A stretch of DNA of 64,000 nt. Source: Lumbricus rubellus (Eukaryota > Annelida > Clitellata > Crassiclitellata > Lumbricidae). Below the pieces are notes generated by a model. That model was not told where the DNA came from and did not search any database. It saw only the letters and a program-made list of their open reading frames with translations. Position numbers and translations under genes: made by a program. The DNA is taken from assembly GCA_945859605.1 (NCBI GenBank), contig OX243822.1, positions 20,354,341 through 20,418,340 of the forward strand, in the 5' to 3' direction. Of the stretch, positions 49,088-60,200 are shown in pieces (within the stretch, counting starts at the first letter, position 1; the number at the start of each line of letters is the position of its first letter).

Positions 49088-52000
49088 ATGGACAATTTGA
49101 ACCTATGCTACCTATGTAAGAACCCTGAGTCTGTTGACCATGACTATAAGCTAATCCAATGCTGTATGTGCAACTACTACTATCATTATAGATGTTGTAT
49201 GATTCAACCATCGAACTCTGTAAACCCTAACTGCTGGAATTGCCACAGATGTCTAGCATCTATGTTGCCCTTTAACCACATAACTAACGCAGATGATTTT
49301 ATTGCTTGCTTAACAGAAGCTGTTGATACTCAGCCAAGATTACAAACGAGTAGGGAATTCCCTAAGCTTAAATTTTTCGATGAGGACCAAGGGAATAACC
49401 CACTTATAAACAACTCTGACCTAGATCCGGACGACAATTATTATGTGACCAAACCAATAGACCATGGCTATAACACTCCTCTTCAGTTGAGCCTGAAAAT
49501 GAGTAACAACTCGGGCCTATGTTCATTCATGCATATCAATTGTAGAAGTATATCTCCTAAATTAACTGACATACGACTTCTTCTGCACCAGCTACCGGTA
49601 GGGATCCTGGCCGTGACAGAAACATGGTTGGACGCACTTTCATCTGATACTGTACAGATTGAAGGCTACAATTGTGTACAAAAGCCAAGGGCTACTGGTC
49701 AGGGAGGGGGCGGTGTAGGCTTCTATATAAAGAAAGATATGGACTTCCAAGAATTACCTCCACTGAAGCACAATTCATTACACAATTCGTATGAAAGTCT
49801 ATTCATAAAGGTTCCCCAACAGAAAGGCACTCAACTCATAATGGGAGTTATATACCGAACACATGGAACTCCTCTGACGATATTTAATGAAGAATTTAAT
49901 CAACTATTATCTGAGCTAGCGGAAACTAAAAAAGAGATAGTTTTGATGGGTGATTTCAACATTGATTTGTTGAAACATAGTGATCATGCGCTCACTAGCA
50001 ATTTTCTCGACTGCATCTCATCTCATCACTTTATACCTGCCATACTACAGCCTACACGTATAACTGACACTTCAGCCACACTAATTGACAACATATTCAC
50101 AAATACATGGCCTAGGATTATGAACTCCTCGATTATTGTTACTGACATTGCAGATCATTTACCTATTATGGGTTGGTATCATACGCAACCCACTAAACAA
50201 GACAAGCCAACTTCTTATACTACACGAATAGTGAATGAACAGGCGATGGAACAATTTAGATTCCTTCTATCTCAACTAGATTTCACCCCAGTCTCAGACC
50301 TGTGCATTGTAGGTGACCCACAAAAAGCTTATGAAACTTTTCTCGATATGTACACGAATGTATACAACACAGCCTTCCCACTCATAACAGTTAAGAAGCG
50401 TAACCCACGGTCTTTCGATCATCCATGGATGACTAAGGGGCTCTTAAAATCATGTAGAAAAAAAGCTAATTTGTACCAAAAATATATAAAAAACCCAACT
50501 CCAACAAATAAAAATAGGTTTATTGCATATAGAAACAAATTCAAATCTATCAAAATTAAAGCTGAACGTAATTACTATGCTGCCGAGTTCTTAAAATATA
50601 ATAAAGATATAAAAAAGACCTGGAATGTGATAAAATCTATAGTTAACTCGAAAACTGATGATAATATAATTGAATCGTTGACTACTAATGGAAAGCCTAT
50701 AACTGATAATAAATTAATGGCAGAAAAGTTCAATAGTTATTTTGCTGGAATTGCTCAGAATTTATCTGATAAAATCTTGGACCCGAGTACTTCGTTTATG
50801 CAGTATCTTAAACCGCCACCCCTTAACTCTTTTGCTGTCAACCCAACATCGCCTCAAGAACTGATGGAATTTAATCAGACTCTGAAGCGCACTCACAGTC
50901 CGGGACCCGATCAACTTGATCCTAGTATAGTTAGTCCAAACTTAGACCTTATTGCTATCCCTCTGACTGACATAATTAATTGCTCATTATCAACAGGAAT
51001 AATACCTGATAAACTGAAAAAATCCTCAATTACACCTATATTTAAACAAGGCAATAGAGATGATGTAGCAAATTATAGACCGATCTCTATACTGCCTTTT
51101 TTTTCGAAACTATTAGAAAAAGTGATGTATCAGCGACTATACGATTATATCTCTAAACTAAATATTTTGCATCCCTTTCAACATGGTTTTAGGTCGGGCC
51201 ACTCGACGGCAATGTCACTGATAAATATTCAAGATAAGATTACAGAAGCCATTGATAAAAATGAATTTTCTATAGGACTATTTTTAGATTTAACCAAAGC
51301 TTTCGATACTGTAAATCATAATATATTAATTAAGAAACTTGAAAGCTACGGCATAAGAGGAATCCCTCTTTCTTGGTTTAAAGATTACCTTAGTGGTAGA
51401 CAGCAACAAGTTAAATGTAATGGCATAACATCAAGTTGGAAATCGATTAAATTTGGAGTACCCCAAGGGTCAATATTGGGTCCTCTATTATTCCTGATTT
51501 ACATTAACGACCTTCCGAATGTATCCCCCATCCTACACTTTGTACTTTTCGCTGACGATTCTAATATTTTCCTCTCTCACAAATCCTATGAGGAATTATT
51601 CCGAATCCTTAATGAAGAACTTGTACTAGTGTCTGACTGGTTTAAAGCAAGCAAGCTATCTCTTAACTTGACAAAAACCAACTTCATTCTTTTCTGCTCT
51701 CATAGGAAAGCAACACCACAACTGAAGGGAAAAGTCCACATAGACAATATTGATATTCCACAAGTAGAATCTGTAAAATTCCTTGGAGTCTATGTGGACC
51801 AACATCTCACTTGGAGTGTACACATTGAACACATTGCATTAAAACTGTCTAAAAACATAGGTATACTTAAGCGAATATCTTACTTACTGCCTAGAAACAT
51901 TTTGCTCACTTTGTACTACTCTATGATATACCCGTACATATCCTATTGTAACATGATTTGGGCATCTAACTACAACTCTCGATTTCACAGAATTATTGTC

Positions 52001-52381
52001 TTGCAGAAGAGAATTGTCAGATTAATAGCCGGTTCTCCTTACAACTCACACTCAGAAAAACTATTCACGCAGCTCGGGATTCTAAAAGTTTTACAAATTA
52101 AGCAACTGCAGATGTGTGAGTTCATGCATCGATATACATATAACACATTGCCTATCTCCCATGCCAATCTCTTTACTCTAGCCTCAGATATACACTCATA
52201 CAACACGAGAAACTTAGCCTCATATAGAACTGTGCGCGCCCGAACAAACTCAAGAAAATTCTCCATTAAGTATGCAGGTCCTATTGAATGGAATAGAATA
52301 CCTCTAAACCTTCGCAGTATCCCAATTCTTAAGTCATTTAAGCATTGCTTGGGTTTATGGTTGATTAACCAGAACTGTTAG
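49088..52381 (+). CDS. LINE ORF2: endonuclease-reverse transcriptase, 1097 aa
   Basis: Protein that nicks DNA and copies the element RNA at the nick. A PHD-like cysteine/histidine zinc finger covers residues 7-55. The EEP endonuclease runs about 147-365 with HINCRS (149-154), TETWL (177-181), GDFN (288-291) and ADHLP (about 355) all present. The reverse transcriptase spans about 620-880 with first catalytic Asp at 734 (LDLTKAFD), GVPQGSILGPL near 789 and FADD at 821-824. The frame is fully open, unlike every other LINE piece here, so the insertion is recent. It may be able to act in trans, but its own ORF1 is frameshifted. Confidence 0.92.
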   Translation: MDNLNLCYLCKNPESVDHDYKLIQCCMCNYYYHYRCCMIQPSNSVNPNCWNCHRCLASMLPFNHITNADDFIACLTEAVDTQPRLQTSREFPKLKFFDEDQGNNPLINNSDLDPDDNYYVTKPIDHGYNTPLQLSLKMSNNSGLCSFMHINCRSISPKLTDIRLLLHQLPVGILAVTETWLDALSSDTVQIEGYNCVQKPRATGQGGGGVGFYIKKDMDFQELPPLKHNSLHNSYESLFIKVPQQKGTQLIMGVIYRTHGTPLTIFNEEFNQLLSELAETKKEIVLMGDFNIDLLKHSDHALTSNFLDCISSHHFIPAILQPTRITDTSATLIDNIFTNTWPRIMNSSIIVTDIADHLPIMGWYHTQPTKQDKPTSYTTRIVNEQAMEQFRFLLSQLDFTPVSDLCIVGDPQKAYETFLDMYTNVYNTAFPLITVKKRNPRSFDHPWMTKGLLKSCRKKANLYQKYIKNPTPTNKNRFIAYRNKFKSIKIKAERNYYAAEFLKYNKDIKKTWNVIKSIVNSKTDDNIIESLTTNGKPITDNKLMAEKFNSYFAGIAQNLSDKILDPSTSFMQYLKPPPLNSFAVNPTSPQELMEFNQTLKRTHSPGPDQLDPSIVSPNLDLIAIPLTDIINCSLSTGIIPDKLKKSSITPIFKQGNRDDVANYRPISILPFFSKLLEKVMYQRLYDYISKLNILHPFQHGFRSGHSTAMSLINIQDKITEAIDKNEFSIGLFLDLTKAFDTVNHNILIKKLESYGIRGIPLSWFKDYLSGRQQQVKCNGITSSWKSIKFGVPQGSILGPLLFLIYINDLPNVSPILHFVLFADDSNIFLSHKSYEELFRILNEELVLVSDWFKASKLSLNLTKTNFILFCSHRKATPQLKGKVHIDNIDIPQVESVKFLGVYVDQHLTWSVHIEHIALKLSKNIGILKRISYLLPRNILLTLYYSMIYPYISYCNMIWASNYNSRFHRIIVLQKRIVRLIAGSPYNSHSEKLFTQLGILKVLQIKQLQMCEFMHRYTYNTLPISHANLFTLASDIHSYNTRNLASYRTVRARTNSRKFSIKYAGPIEWNRIPLNLRSIPILKSFKHCLGLWLINQNC

Positions 52382-52897
52382 TCGGGTTCATACTTTAAAC
52401 TTCCTTCTCCCTACTTAGTTAAGGCTTTATGTTTTTTACTTAAGGTTTTCTTACTTTTTTCAGTTTGGTATTGATTTATTTTTAAAAATTAAGACGTGTT
52501 TGCATTATGTAATATCGTGATGTTAAAATTTGGAACGTTTAATTTTCGTAGTTAAGTTTTGATTTATTTTTGATTTATTGCATATATGATGGAAAATAGA
52601 ATATAATTTTATTGTGCTGAATTTGTTAACGCCTAGAACCAGAAAATGTGCTTAGGTGGCCCTAACCAGCGGGACTCTGCAGTCCCTTCTGGGTTTCCTT
52701 TTGTTGCCAATAACATTCATGTTTTATTTTTATGTGATGATATGTACCTTGTGTGCTTTTCTCTGGCTCAATAAAAAAAATTTGATTTGATTGATTTGAT
52801 TTGACTGTTTAAAAGTATAACAGTGAAAAAATGTGGCAATTTAGCACTTTGATCTTGACCCTTTCACAATCTTTTTAAAATCTGAAAAATCTCACTT

Positions 52898-53139
52898 ATT
52901 GGCTGAAGGGACTTGAACATCCTCTGAAAAATCTTAATGGGATCTCTAATGGTTCTCTCGCTATAATTATTTTGTCTACAATTCTACTTAAAATTCGGGT
53001 TCAACATATGGTTGATTCCAATGTCAGACGCCTTGGCATTGAAATTTGCACAGAATTATAGACAAAATAATTATATCGAGAGTACCATTAGAGATTCCAT
53101 TCCGATTTTTCAGAGGATGTTCAAGTCCCTTCAGCCAAT
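52898..53139. mobile_element. Palindromic MITE, about 240 bp
   Basis: ATTGGCTGAAGGGACTTGAA at the left returns as its reverse complement at the right (TTCAAGTCCCTTCAGCCAAT). The arms cover most of the element. Confidence 0.75.
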
Positions 53140-53934
53140 TCTTCTAAGAATAATTTAGCAGTAATAACAATAATGACTATGAGTCTATGAAACCTGGAAC
53201 AAGGCCTGATTTCTCGGATATTTATTTTTAACTTATAGTATAATTTTTTTAATCCCGATGAACCATTGATATCTCAGGAAAAAACAATAACAATAATTTT
53301 TTACTCTAAAATAATAATCATAATAGTAATATAGTAGGCATGCTCGAAATTGTAGTGGTTAAGCCTAACTAGCACTTTTACCAGACTACGCACAGTCATT
53401 TCCTGAGACGTGAGTTTTCATTGATAAATAGCTTAATAATAATTAAAATGGTTATTTTTGCCTCTATCTGTGGCGGATATATTGTTTATCTGCTACCGAG
53501 GTGTCATTAACATCTACCCAGACGGACATTAGTAGCTAAGTACAAAATTTTGTCTCATGAATTTATTTATAGCGGTAGGAACATTGTAAGAATTGTGGAC
53601 AAATCACTGGGGGGTTGGAGCATTATCCACTTGAAATCGGGGTGTGAAAAAGACATGGGGCTCTAAGAAAAACTGGGGGGTTGAAAAACCCAACCCCCGC
53701 CAAATCTCATCCTGGGTAGGAAAAGAAATAACTAGCCTACGGATCTCTGTATCAGCCCGAGAACACGGTACCAAACTGGTGTTAACGAGTGGAAATGTTT
53801 TCATGTTGCTGTGTTTACAAACATAATATTGAATGTGAATATCAATCCAAATTGACGGAGGTCTAAACGTTAAACTACAGCGGTCACATTGTAATTTATA
53901 AATTATATTCCAAGGAGATAATTCGGCAAACGTC

Positions 53935-54218
53935 CAGACTGGCTGCCCGTACTCCAAACAATATGGCCATTAACGAATGCAATAAAATTAGAGCGCGACC
54001 TATAGACGACATCGCAACATGCATACCAACATGCAAAGCGTGAGGGTCGGTTAGGCCCTTAGGGCTCAGGTTAGGCGTCGTGGTGTTAGTTTTAGGGTTA
54101 GTGCAGTCATTCTGCTGAAATTGAAGCTGAATTGATGAACAATGTCGTCGATGGTCGCGCTCTAATTTTATTGCATTCGTTGGCAGCCATATTGTTTGGA
54201 GTACGGGCAGCCAGTCTG
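53935..54218. mobile_element. Palindromic MITE, about 285 bp
   Basis: CAGACTGGCTGCCCGTACTC at the left and GAGTACGGGCAGCCAGTCTG at the right. Inverted arms of 80-100 bp include AATTAGAGCGCGACC. No coding sequence. Confidence 0.82.
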
Positions 54219-54337
54219 CACCTTTACCGATAATTAGATAGGTCACTTGCATGGTATTTCAAATATTATTTGATGATTTTACATAGCTTGACTGTTATGA
54301 TTACGCTACTGACACTGGTAAACAGAATTTAACAAAT

Positions 54338-54540
54338 TTACCCCTCCGATTTAGAGAAAACGACGATGATTTTGTTCGTCCGATTCTTGTCTGAAAAGGT
54401 TCCAACTTCCCGCGACAGCTTCGTCTCCCCACCCACGCCAAATAGTGTATTCATGCGCTCCTTTACGCACCATAGATATACGCACCCTCTTCCGAGATTG
54501 CGAATGGTTTCCACAAAGTAGTCCTGATAAAAACCAGGAA
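54338..54540 (-). CDS. Orphan exon-like frame (unknown)
   Basis: On the - strand, after TTTTTCATTCTCAAG, a phase-1 frame of 67 residues ends at TAA: FYQDYFVETIRNLGRG, then CVYLWCVKERMNTLFGVGGE and NRTNKIIVVFSKSEG. Complexity and composition look protein-like and unlike the flanks. No family recognised. Could be a terminal exon, a decayed gene or transposon piece. Confidence 0.3.
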
Positions 54541-55619
54541 CTTGAGAATGAAAAAGTGCCATAATAATTAATTGGACGCGATAATATAATATTATGGTGT
54601 ATAACCATGAACTATGTTCCAAAAATATTTTCGGCCGCAAGTAAATTAAGATATCCTAACCGCGCGGTTTCACCTTATTAATATTAATACACACGGGCAG
54701 AACTATTTCCATACGGCGCTAAGCATAGACCGTTTCAACGCAGGACTTCGTATTTAAAGTCGTTAAGTTTATACGATAATAGGGTTCGGAAAATTTCACA
54801 TAATATTTACGATTAAAATTACGAAGTAAAATCATTCTATTGATTATAGTCATGAAAGCATACTGACGACTAATAATTGCACGGCAAACAAACTGCTTTA
54901 TAAACTGAAAACATAATCTTTAACATCAAAAACTGAGTTCTTAAGTGGGGCGACATCTATGGCTGAGAGTGATATGGACGGAAACAAAATGTTCATAAGA
55001 TTATTTAGCCAAATTGATTTATCATTTAGCGCATTTCAAAAAAGAACTACTCAAAGGCGCTCCCAGCAATGCAGGCTTGTTCTAATATGTTAAGCGGTGG
55101 GAAGAGAAATAGTAGCCTACCTGCATATGCTATGACCACTAAAGGTCTTCAGAAAAACCTTAGGCATATATTTACACGTTTCCATATTTTAATATTCAGT
55201 ATAAAACGGTTTCCAATAACGGTGGAAGGGAGGGCTTTTCACTTAAAACCGTCTCCTCACTTATTTAAGTATTTTTACTTCGACTAATTTCGGTTGCGCC
55301 AATTTACGTTATTAATATAGGCTCAATGCCCATTAATAACTTTGTCAGCCATCCAGCACCTAGGCCTACAACGCAGCCTACATAGCCTAACATAGGCCCT
55401 TCGTTTGATCAACAGGATTCTGCAGTCCCTTCTCAATTCCCATTTTGTGACCAACAGACTAATTGATTTTAAAATGACGAGAAGTTACATTTAATAAGTT
55501 TGGCACTATATGGATGAATGGAAGGATAAATGATGGATGGATGGTTACCGTTTTGGTTAGGGAACTAATCATGGCTTACCTTTACAGATAAAGGCCTACT
55601 GCAAAATAACTAAAAATCG

Positions 55620-55730
55620 ACAGACAGGCAGACGAATGGATGAATTAATGGATGAAATAATGAATGGATCGATGGATGAATTAATGGATGATATACTGAA
55701 TGGATGGATGAAAGGATGTATGTATGATCA
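55620..55730. repeat. (GGAT)n-like microsatellite
   Basis: Imperfect GGATGAAT/GGATGGAT units, similar to the longer tract 57580-58185. Confidence 0.8.
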
Positions 55731-55732
55731 AA

Positions 55733-57590
55733 TCAAATCAAATCAAATCTTATTTATTCGTAGCGATCAACAAATCAAATCAAAACAGCAAAACATATAT
55801 AAAATTAGAATGTGCAGTGAAATAAGGAGCCAACGAATGATTAACATCTAATAAGTAAAAGATCACTAAGAAAGGGTCACCCAGAAAGGGAGTGATCCCG
55901 CTAAACCTGGGCAACCACAAACTGGAGTTTATATCAAGATGGTGGTGTCAGAAGAGTGATGTTGTTATTAGGCAATGTAGGCAAAACGAAATCAAGTAGA
56001 TGGGTTAATGTAGAGAGAGAGCGAGAGATCCAGGACATAAGCAGTGAAAACAGAGAGCATAATAATAAAACATGCATACAATGTTGATGCAGAACAAACT
56101 AGAGCTAATTCATAATTTAGATGAAAGTAGGCCATGGGATTGCAGACCATGGGCAATGACCACAACTAGTGGTAACAAATGTTAGCATATAGCGGACAAC
56201 AATAGGACAGTAGCCAGACACGAAAGTTATGATCCACAACAGGTGGTTAAAAAAATAATTACTGTAGCTATAGTTCCGAAATAATACTATATATCAGATC
56301 AACACAGAAAGACCTGTAATGACACTACGTGAATTATAGACATAATAAACAAGGCAAGGTCAACCTATTAACGAAATCAGTAAATGAGAATATTACACAA
56401 AAGGAAAATATACTAAAACCATAGGGTTGTAGCCAAAAAATATAGTCAACGGGTAAAAATGTCAGTCAGAGGCAGTGGAGGAATCAGTTCAGAATAAGAA
56501 ACTTTTTTAAACGATTTTTAAAAAGGCTGGTGGATTTTAAGGTAGATATATGAACCGGAAGGCCGTTCCAAATCTTAGGACCCAAATATTTTATTGAAAA
56601 TTGTTTAATTTTTAGGCGTGCATATTCACTACGGTAACAGCTAGCGTGCCTAGTAGCATGATCGTGAAGTTTAGAACCAGTAGTAAAGTAGTTATTGAAA
56701 GTGTGAGGCAATAGGCGCTGGTGGTAGCGATGCATAAATAGACATATTTGGAACTTATTGATGTTTAGTAAGGACAGTAACATATGGCTTAAGTAGAGAG
56801 GAGCGGAGCTGGATCTCCAATGAGCACCACATATTAATCGTATGGCACGTTTTTGTAATATAATCAGTGGTTTGAGTCGAGATGGATAATTAGAACCCCA
56901 GGAAATGTTACAATATGATAAGTAAGGAAAAATAAGCGTATAATAAAGATTAAAGAGAACTGATTTAGGTAGGCAATGTTTAATCCTGTGAAGGACCCCA
57001 ATGTTTTTAGCAATTTTCTTCACAATAGTTGAAATATGATCCTTCCATGTTAGGTGGCTATCAACAATGATCCCCAGAAATTTAGATGAATTTGTTTGAG
57101 TGATAGGGACATCATTGATTAGAAGTGACCTGTTAACATCAAAGTCAATTTTCTTTTTAGTGTGGAATAAAATGAAGTTGGTTTTATCAATATTAAGGGA
57201 TAATCTATTAGCTTTAAACCATTGCTCTATTAAAGATAACTCGTTATTAGCTATATCAAATAGATGACCTAAGGAATGGTGAGAAAGAAAAACATTGGTG
57301 TCATCAGCGAATAGTATAAATTTAAATACAGATGAGGTCATAGACAGGTCATTAATATATAAGAGGAAAAGAAGTGGTCCAAGTATTGACCCTTGGGGGA
57401 CACCACAGGTAACATCCAAGGCCACAGATTTTTGACCCTTAAAGTAAACATATTGGCTTCTGTTACTTAAGTAGTCTAAAAACCAGGAATTACAAACACC
57501 TCGAAAGCCATAGTATTCAAGTTTTTTAATCAGAATTTTGTGGTTCACAGTGTCAAAAGCCTTAGACAGGTCAAAAAAGATGGATGGGTA
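55733..57590 (-). pseudogene. 5'-truncated LINE, RT half
   Basis: On the - strand an open frame of about 360 codons (57585-56484) starts inside the reverse transcriptase at FDLSKAFDTVNHKILIKKLE. It carries GVPQGSILGPL and FADD and runs to a natural stop, then a 3' UTR and TTTGATTTGATT tail (55733-55750). It is related to but clearly different from ORF2 at 49088. The 5' end is lost and replaced by a GGAT repeat. Confidence 0.85.
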
Positions 57591-58215
57591 ATTGAATGGA
57601 TGAATGGATGGACGAATGGCTGAATGGATGGATGATGGAAAAGTGAAGAGATGAGTGAATGGGTGGATGAATGGATGAATGGATGATGGATAAGTGAATG
57701 GATGAAAGGATGAATGGATGAGTGGATGGATGAATGGGTGGATGGATGAAAGGACGAATGGATGGACGAATGGATGGACGAATGGATGGATGAATGGATG
57801 AAAAAAATATGTGTGGATGGATGTATGAATGGATGGACGAATGGATGAATAAAAAGATGTGTGGATGGATGAATGAATGGATGCAAGGATAAATGATGGA
57901 TGGATGGATTGGATGAATGGTTGGATTGGATGAATGGATGAAATGACAAATAGATGGATGGACGAATGGATGGACGGATGAATAAAAAGATGTGTGGATG
58001 GATGGATAGATGAATGGATGGATGAATGAGTGGATGGATTGGATGAATGGATGAAATGACAAATAGATGGATGGACGAATGAATGGACGAATGGATGAAT
58101 GGATGAATAAAAAGATGTGTGGGTGGATGGATGGGATGAATGGATGGATAAATGGATGGACAGACAAACGGACAGACAAACAGATAGATAAACAGACAGA
58201 CTGACAGACAGACAC
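57580..58215. repeat. (GGAT)n/(GAATGGAT)n repeat
   Basis: About 600 bp of GGATGGATGAAT-type units, ending in a CAGA-repeat. It abuts the truncated LINE, so an open frame runs through both; the repeat part is not coding. Confidence 0.9.
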
Positions 58216-58575
58216 AAATAGACAGACTTATAGGTGGTTTTTATATTTGAGCGAGGGACGGACATGACTATACTAGCCAAACCGATTAACTGGCGTATCA
58301 GAACGGTATGCGCGACTCTTCTTTGTCTTGTGACCTTTGACCAGAGAGACTATGCGGTCTATGCACTCTTTGGCTGAGCCGCCTATAGTCCCATGCGACC
58401 AAAGTCCAACTGCAGCGTCTGGATATCAGAACAAAGTAGGCTAATCTGCATAGTTTACATGACTCATCCATGTACTTGCTCCAATTTCTCCAAAATTTTT
58501 CCCGCCATTATTCTGTAGAGCTGATACTGTTTAGTAATGTGTTGGATATATTTAAGCATTTCACAATTTCTTGGT

Positions 58576-59165
58576 ATGATGATGATGTTGATGATTATGA
58601 TGATGATGATGATGCTGTTGTTGTTGTTGATGATGATCATCATCATCAAGACGATGACGACGACGAATATAATGCATGATGGCGATGATGATGATGATGA
58701 TGATAGCGACGACGATGATGATGATGCTGAAGGTGGTGGTGATGATGGTCATGGTGATAACGACGACGATGACGACGACGAAGATTATGACGATGACAAC
58801 GACATCGTGAACGACTGCGATGACGACGCTGATGATGTTGATAATAATGATGAGTCGTCGTCATCATCATAACCAACATCCACACCACCATCGCTAACAT
58901 TATCATCATGACCAGCAGCAGCACCATCATCATCACCACCATCACCAGCATTATCATTATCACCACCACCACCACCACCATCACCAACATTATTTTTATC
59001 ATCATCACCATCATCATCTTCGCAATCACCATCATCACTATTATAATCATCATCATCGTCGTAGTCGTCGTCATCATCATCGTCGTCGTCTACATCATCA
59101 TCAGCATCATCATCGTCATCATCATCATCATCATTGTCGTCGTCGTCGTTGTCGTTATCATCACC
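58576..59165. repeat. Long (GAT)n / (ATC)n trinucleotide region
   Basis: GAT-type triplets to about 58852, then CAT-type triplets to 59165, so the two halves are roughly inverted. Confidence 0.9.
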
Positions 59166-59334
59166 ACCAACGCGATTATGGGAGAGGCACCATGGTACAG
59201 CCTACTTATACATAGCTACTCAATGCTGTTCTAATTTGGCGCAGCTACATTTGTCTGATTCTTCAGCTTAACTCCGTTGTCAATTTGGCAATGGTTTACG
59301 CGGCACAGCAATGCACGGCATGGCTGTATCACTT

Positions 59335-60200
59335 ATAGCGGCTTGCTATATCAACTGTGGGGGCATTGCTATATCAACTGTGGGAGCATTGCTATATCAA
59401 CTGTGGGGGCATTGCTATATCAACTGTGGGGGCATTGCTATATCAACTGTGGGCAGTGTTGTACAGTAACGAAGTAAAAGTAACGCGTTACTGTACTTAA
59501 GTAAAAGTTTGAGTACTTTCACATGTAACGAAGTATCGAAAAAATAAAATACTTTTACTTTCAATGAAGTAAAATTTTACCCGAATTTCAGTACTTTTAC
59601 TTCGTTACAATTTATGCGACACTCGTTACAATGCTCGTTACTTCAAAGCGCTAATTAACATTTCGTTTCGCTAAGCTGAGAGAACATACTCAAATTTGCT
59701 TGCCTAAAAATAGATTTTCGAAGGGTGGTGCACGCCGGATGCACTGTCATTTCTGCAGCAGAGCGACTCTTCAGCTGTGAATTGTGCTAACAATGAATCG
59801 CAAGCGTGCGTACTAGACTCAACAATAAGTGCCATTTCGAGAATTTAGTATTGTTAAGGTTAATAATCGATTGAGTTAAGCTTATAGAAAGACTCGGTAC
59901 TTCTACTTTTTACTTAAAAAGTATTATTTGAAGGGGCTACTTTTTACTTTTACTTAAGTAAAATTTGTGATGAGTACTTTTACTTTTACTTAAGTAATTA
60001 AAATTCATTTTACTTTTACTTTTACTTAAGTACATTTGCCCGATACTTTCAACAACACTGACTGTGGGGGGCATTGCTGTATCACCTATAGCGGCTTGCT
60101 ATATCAACTGTGGGGGCATTGCTATATCAACTGTGGGAGCATTGCTGTATCACCTATAGCGGCTTGCTATATCAACTGTGGGGGCATTGCTATATCAGCG
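59335..60200. repeat. 23-bp minisatellite (TATATCAACTGTGGGGGCATT)
   Basis: Four to five copies at 59340-59453 and four more at 60061-60195, including a CACTTATAGCGGCTTGC variant. The array is split by the element 59454-60060. Confidence 0.92.
59454..60060. mobile_element. hAT MITE (CAGTGTTG), 607 bp
   Basis: Ends CAGTGTTGT and CAACACTG, perfect 8-bp duplication ACTGTGGG made from the minisatellite unit. The interior is rich in TACTTTTACTTAAGTA-like palindromic repeats. Confidence 0.92.

Larger units (their letters stand above)
47908..52803 (+). mobile_element. Nearly full-length CR1/Jockey-like LINE
   Basis: ORF1 (with one frameshift), a short spacer with tandem repeats, an open ORF2, a 3' UTR and a TTGATTTGATT tail (52770-52803). 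The 5' limit is inferred from the end of the preceding (GAT)n tail. The clade is not firmly assigned; the N-terminal zinc finger, EEP endonuclease and FADD-type RT fit the CR1/Jockey group. Confidence 0.85.

Noticed and set aside
57545..58280. His/Pro/Ser-rich repeat protein (HPFIHPS units)
   Set aside because: Translation of a GGAT-type repeat fused by chance to a LINE frame.
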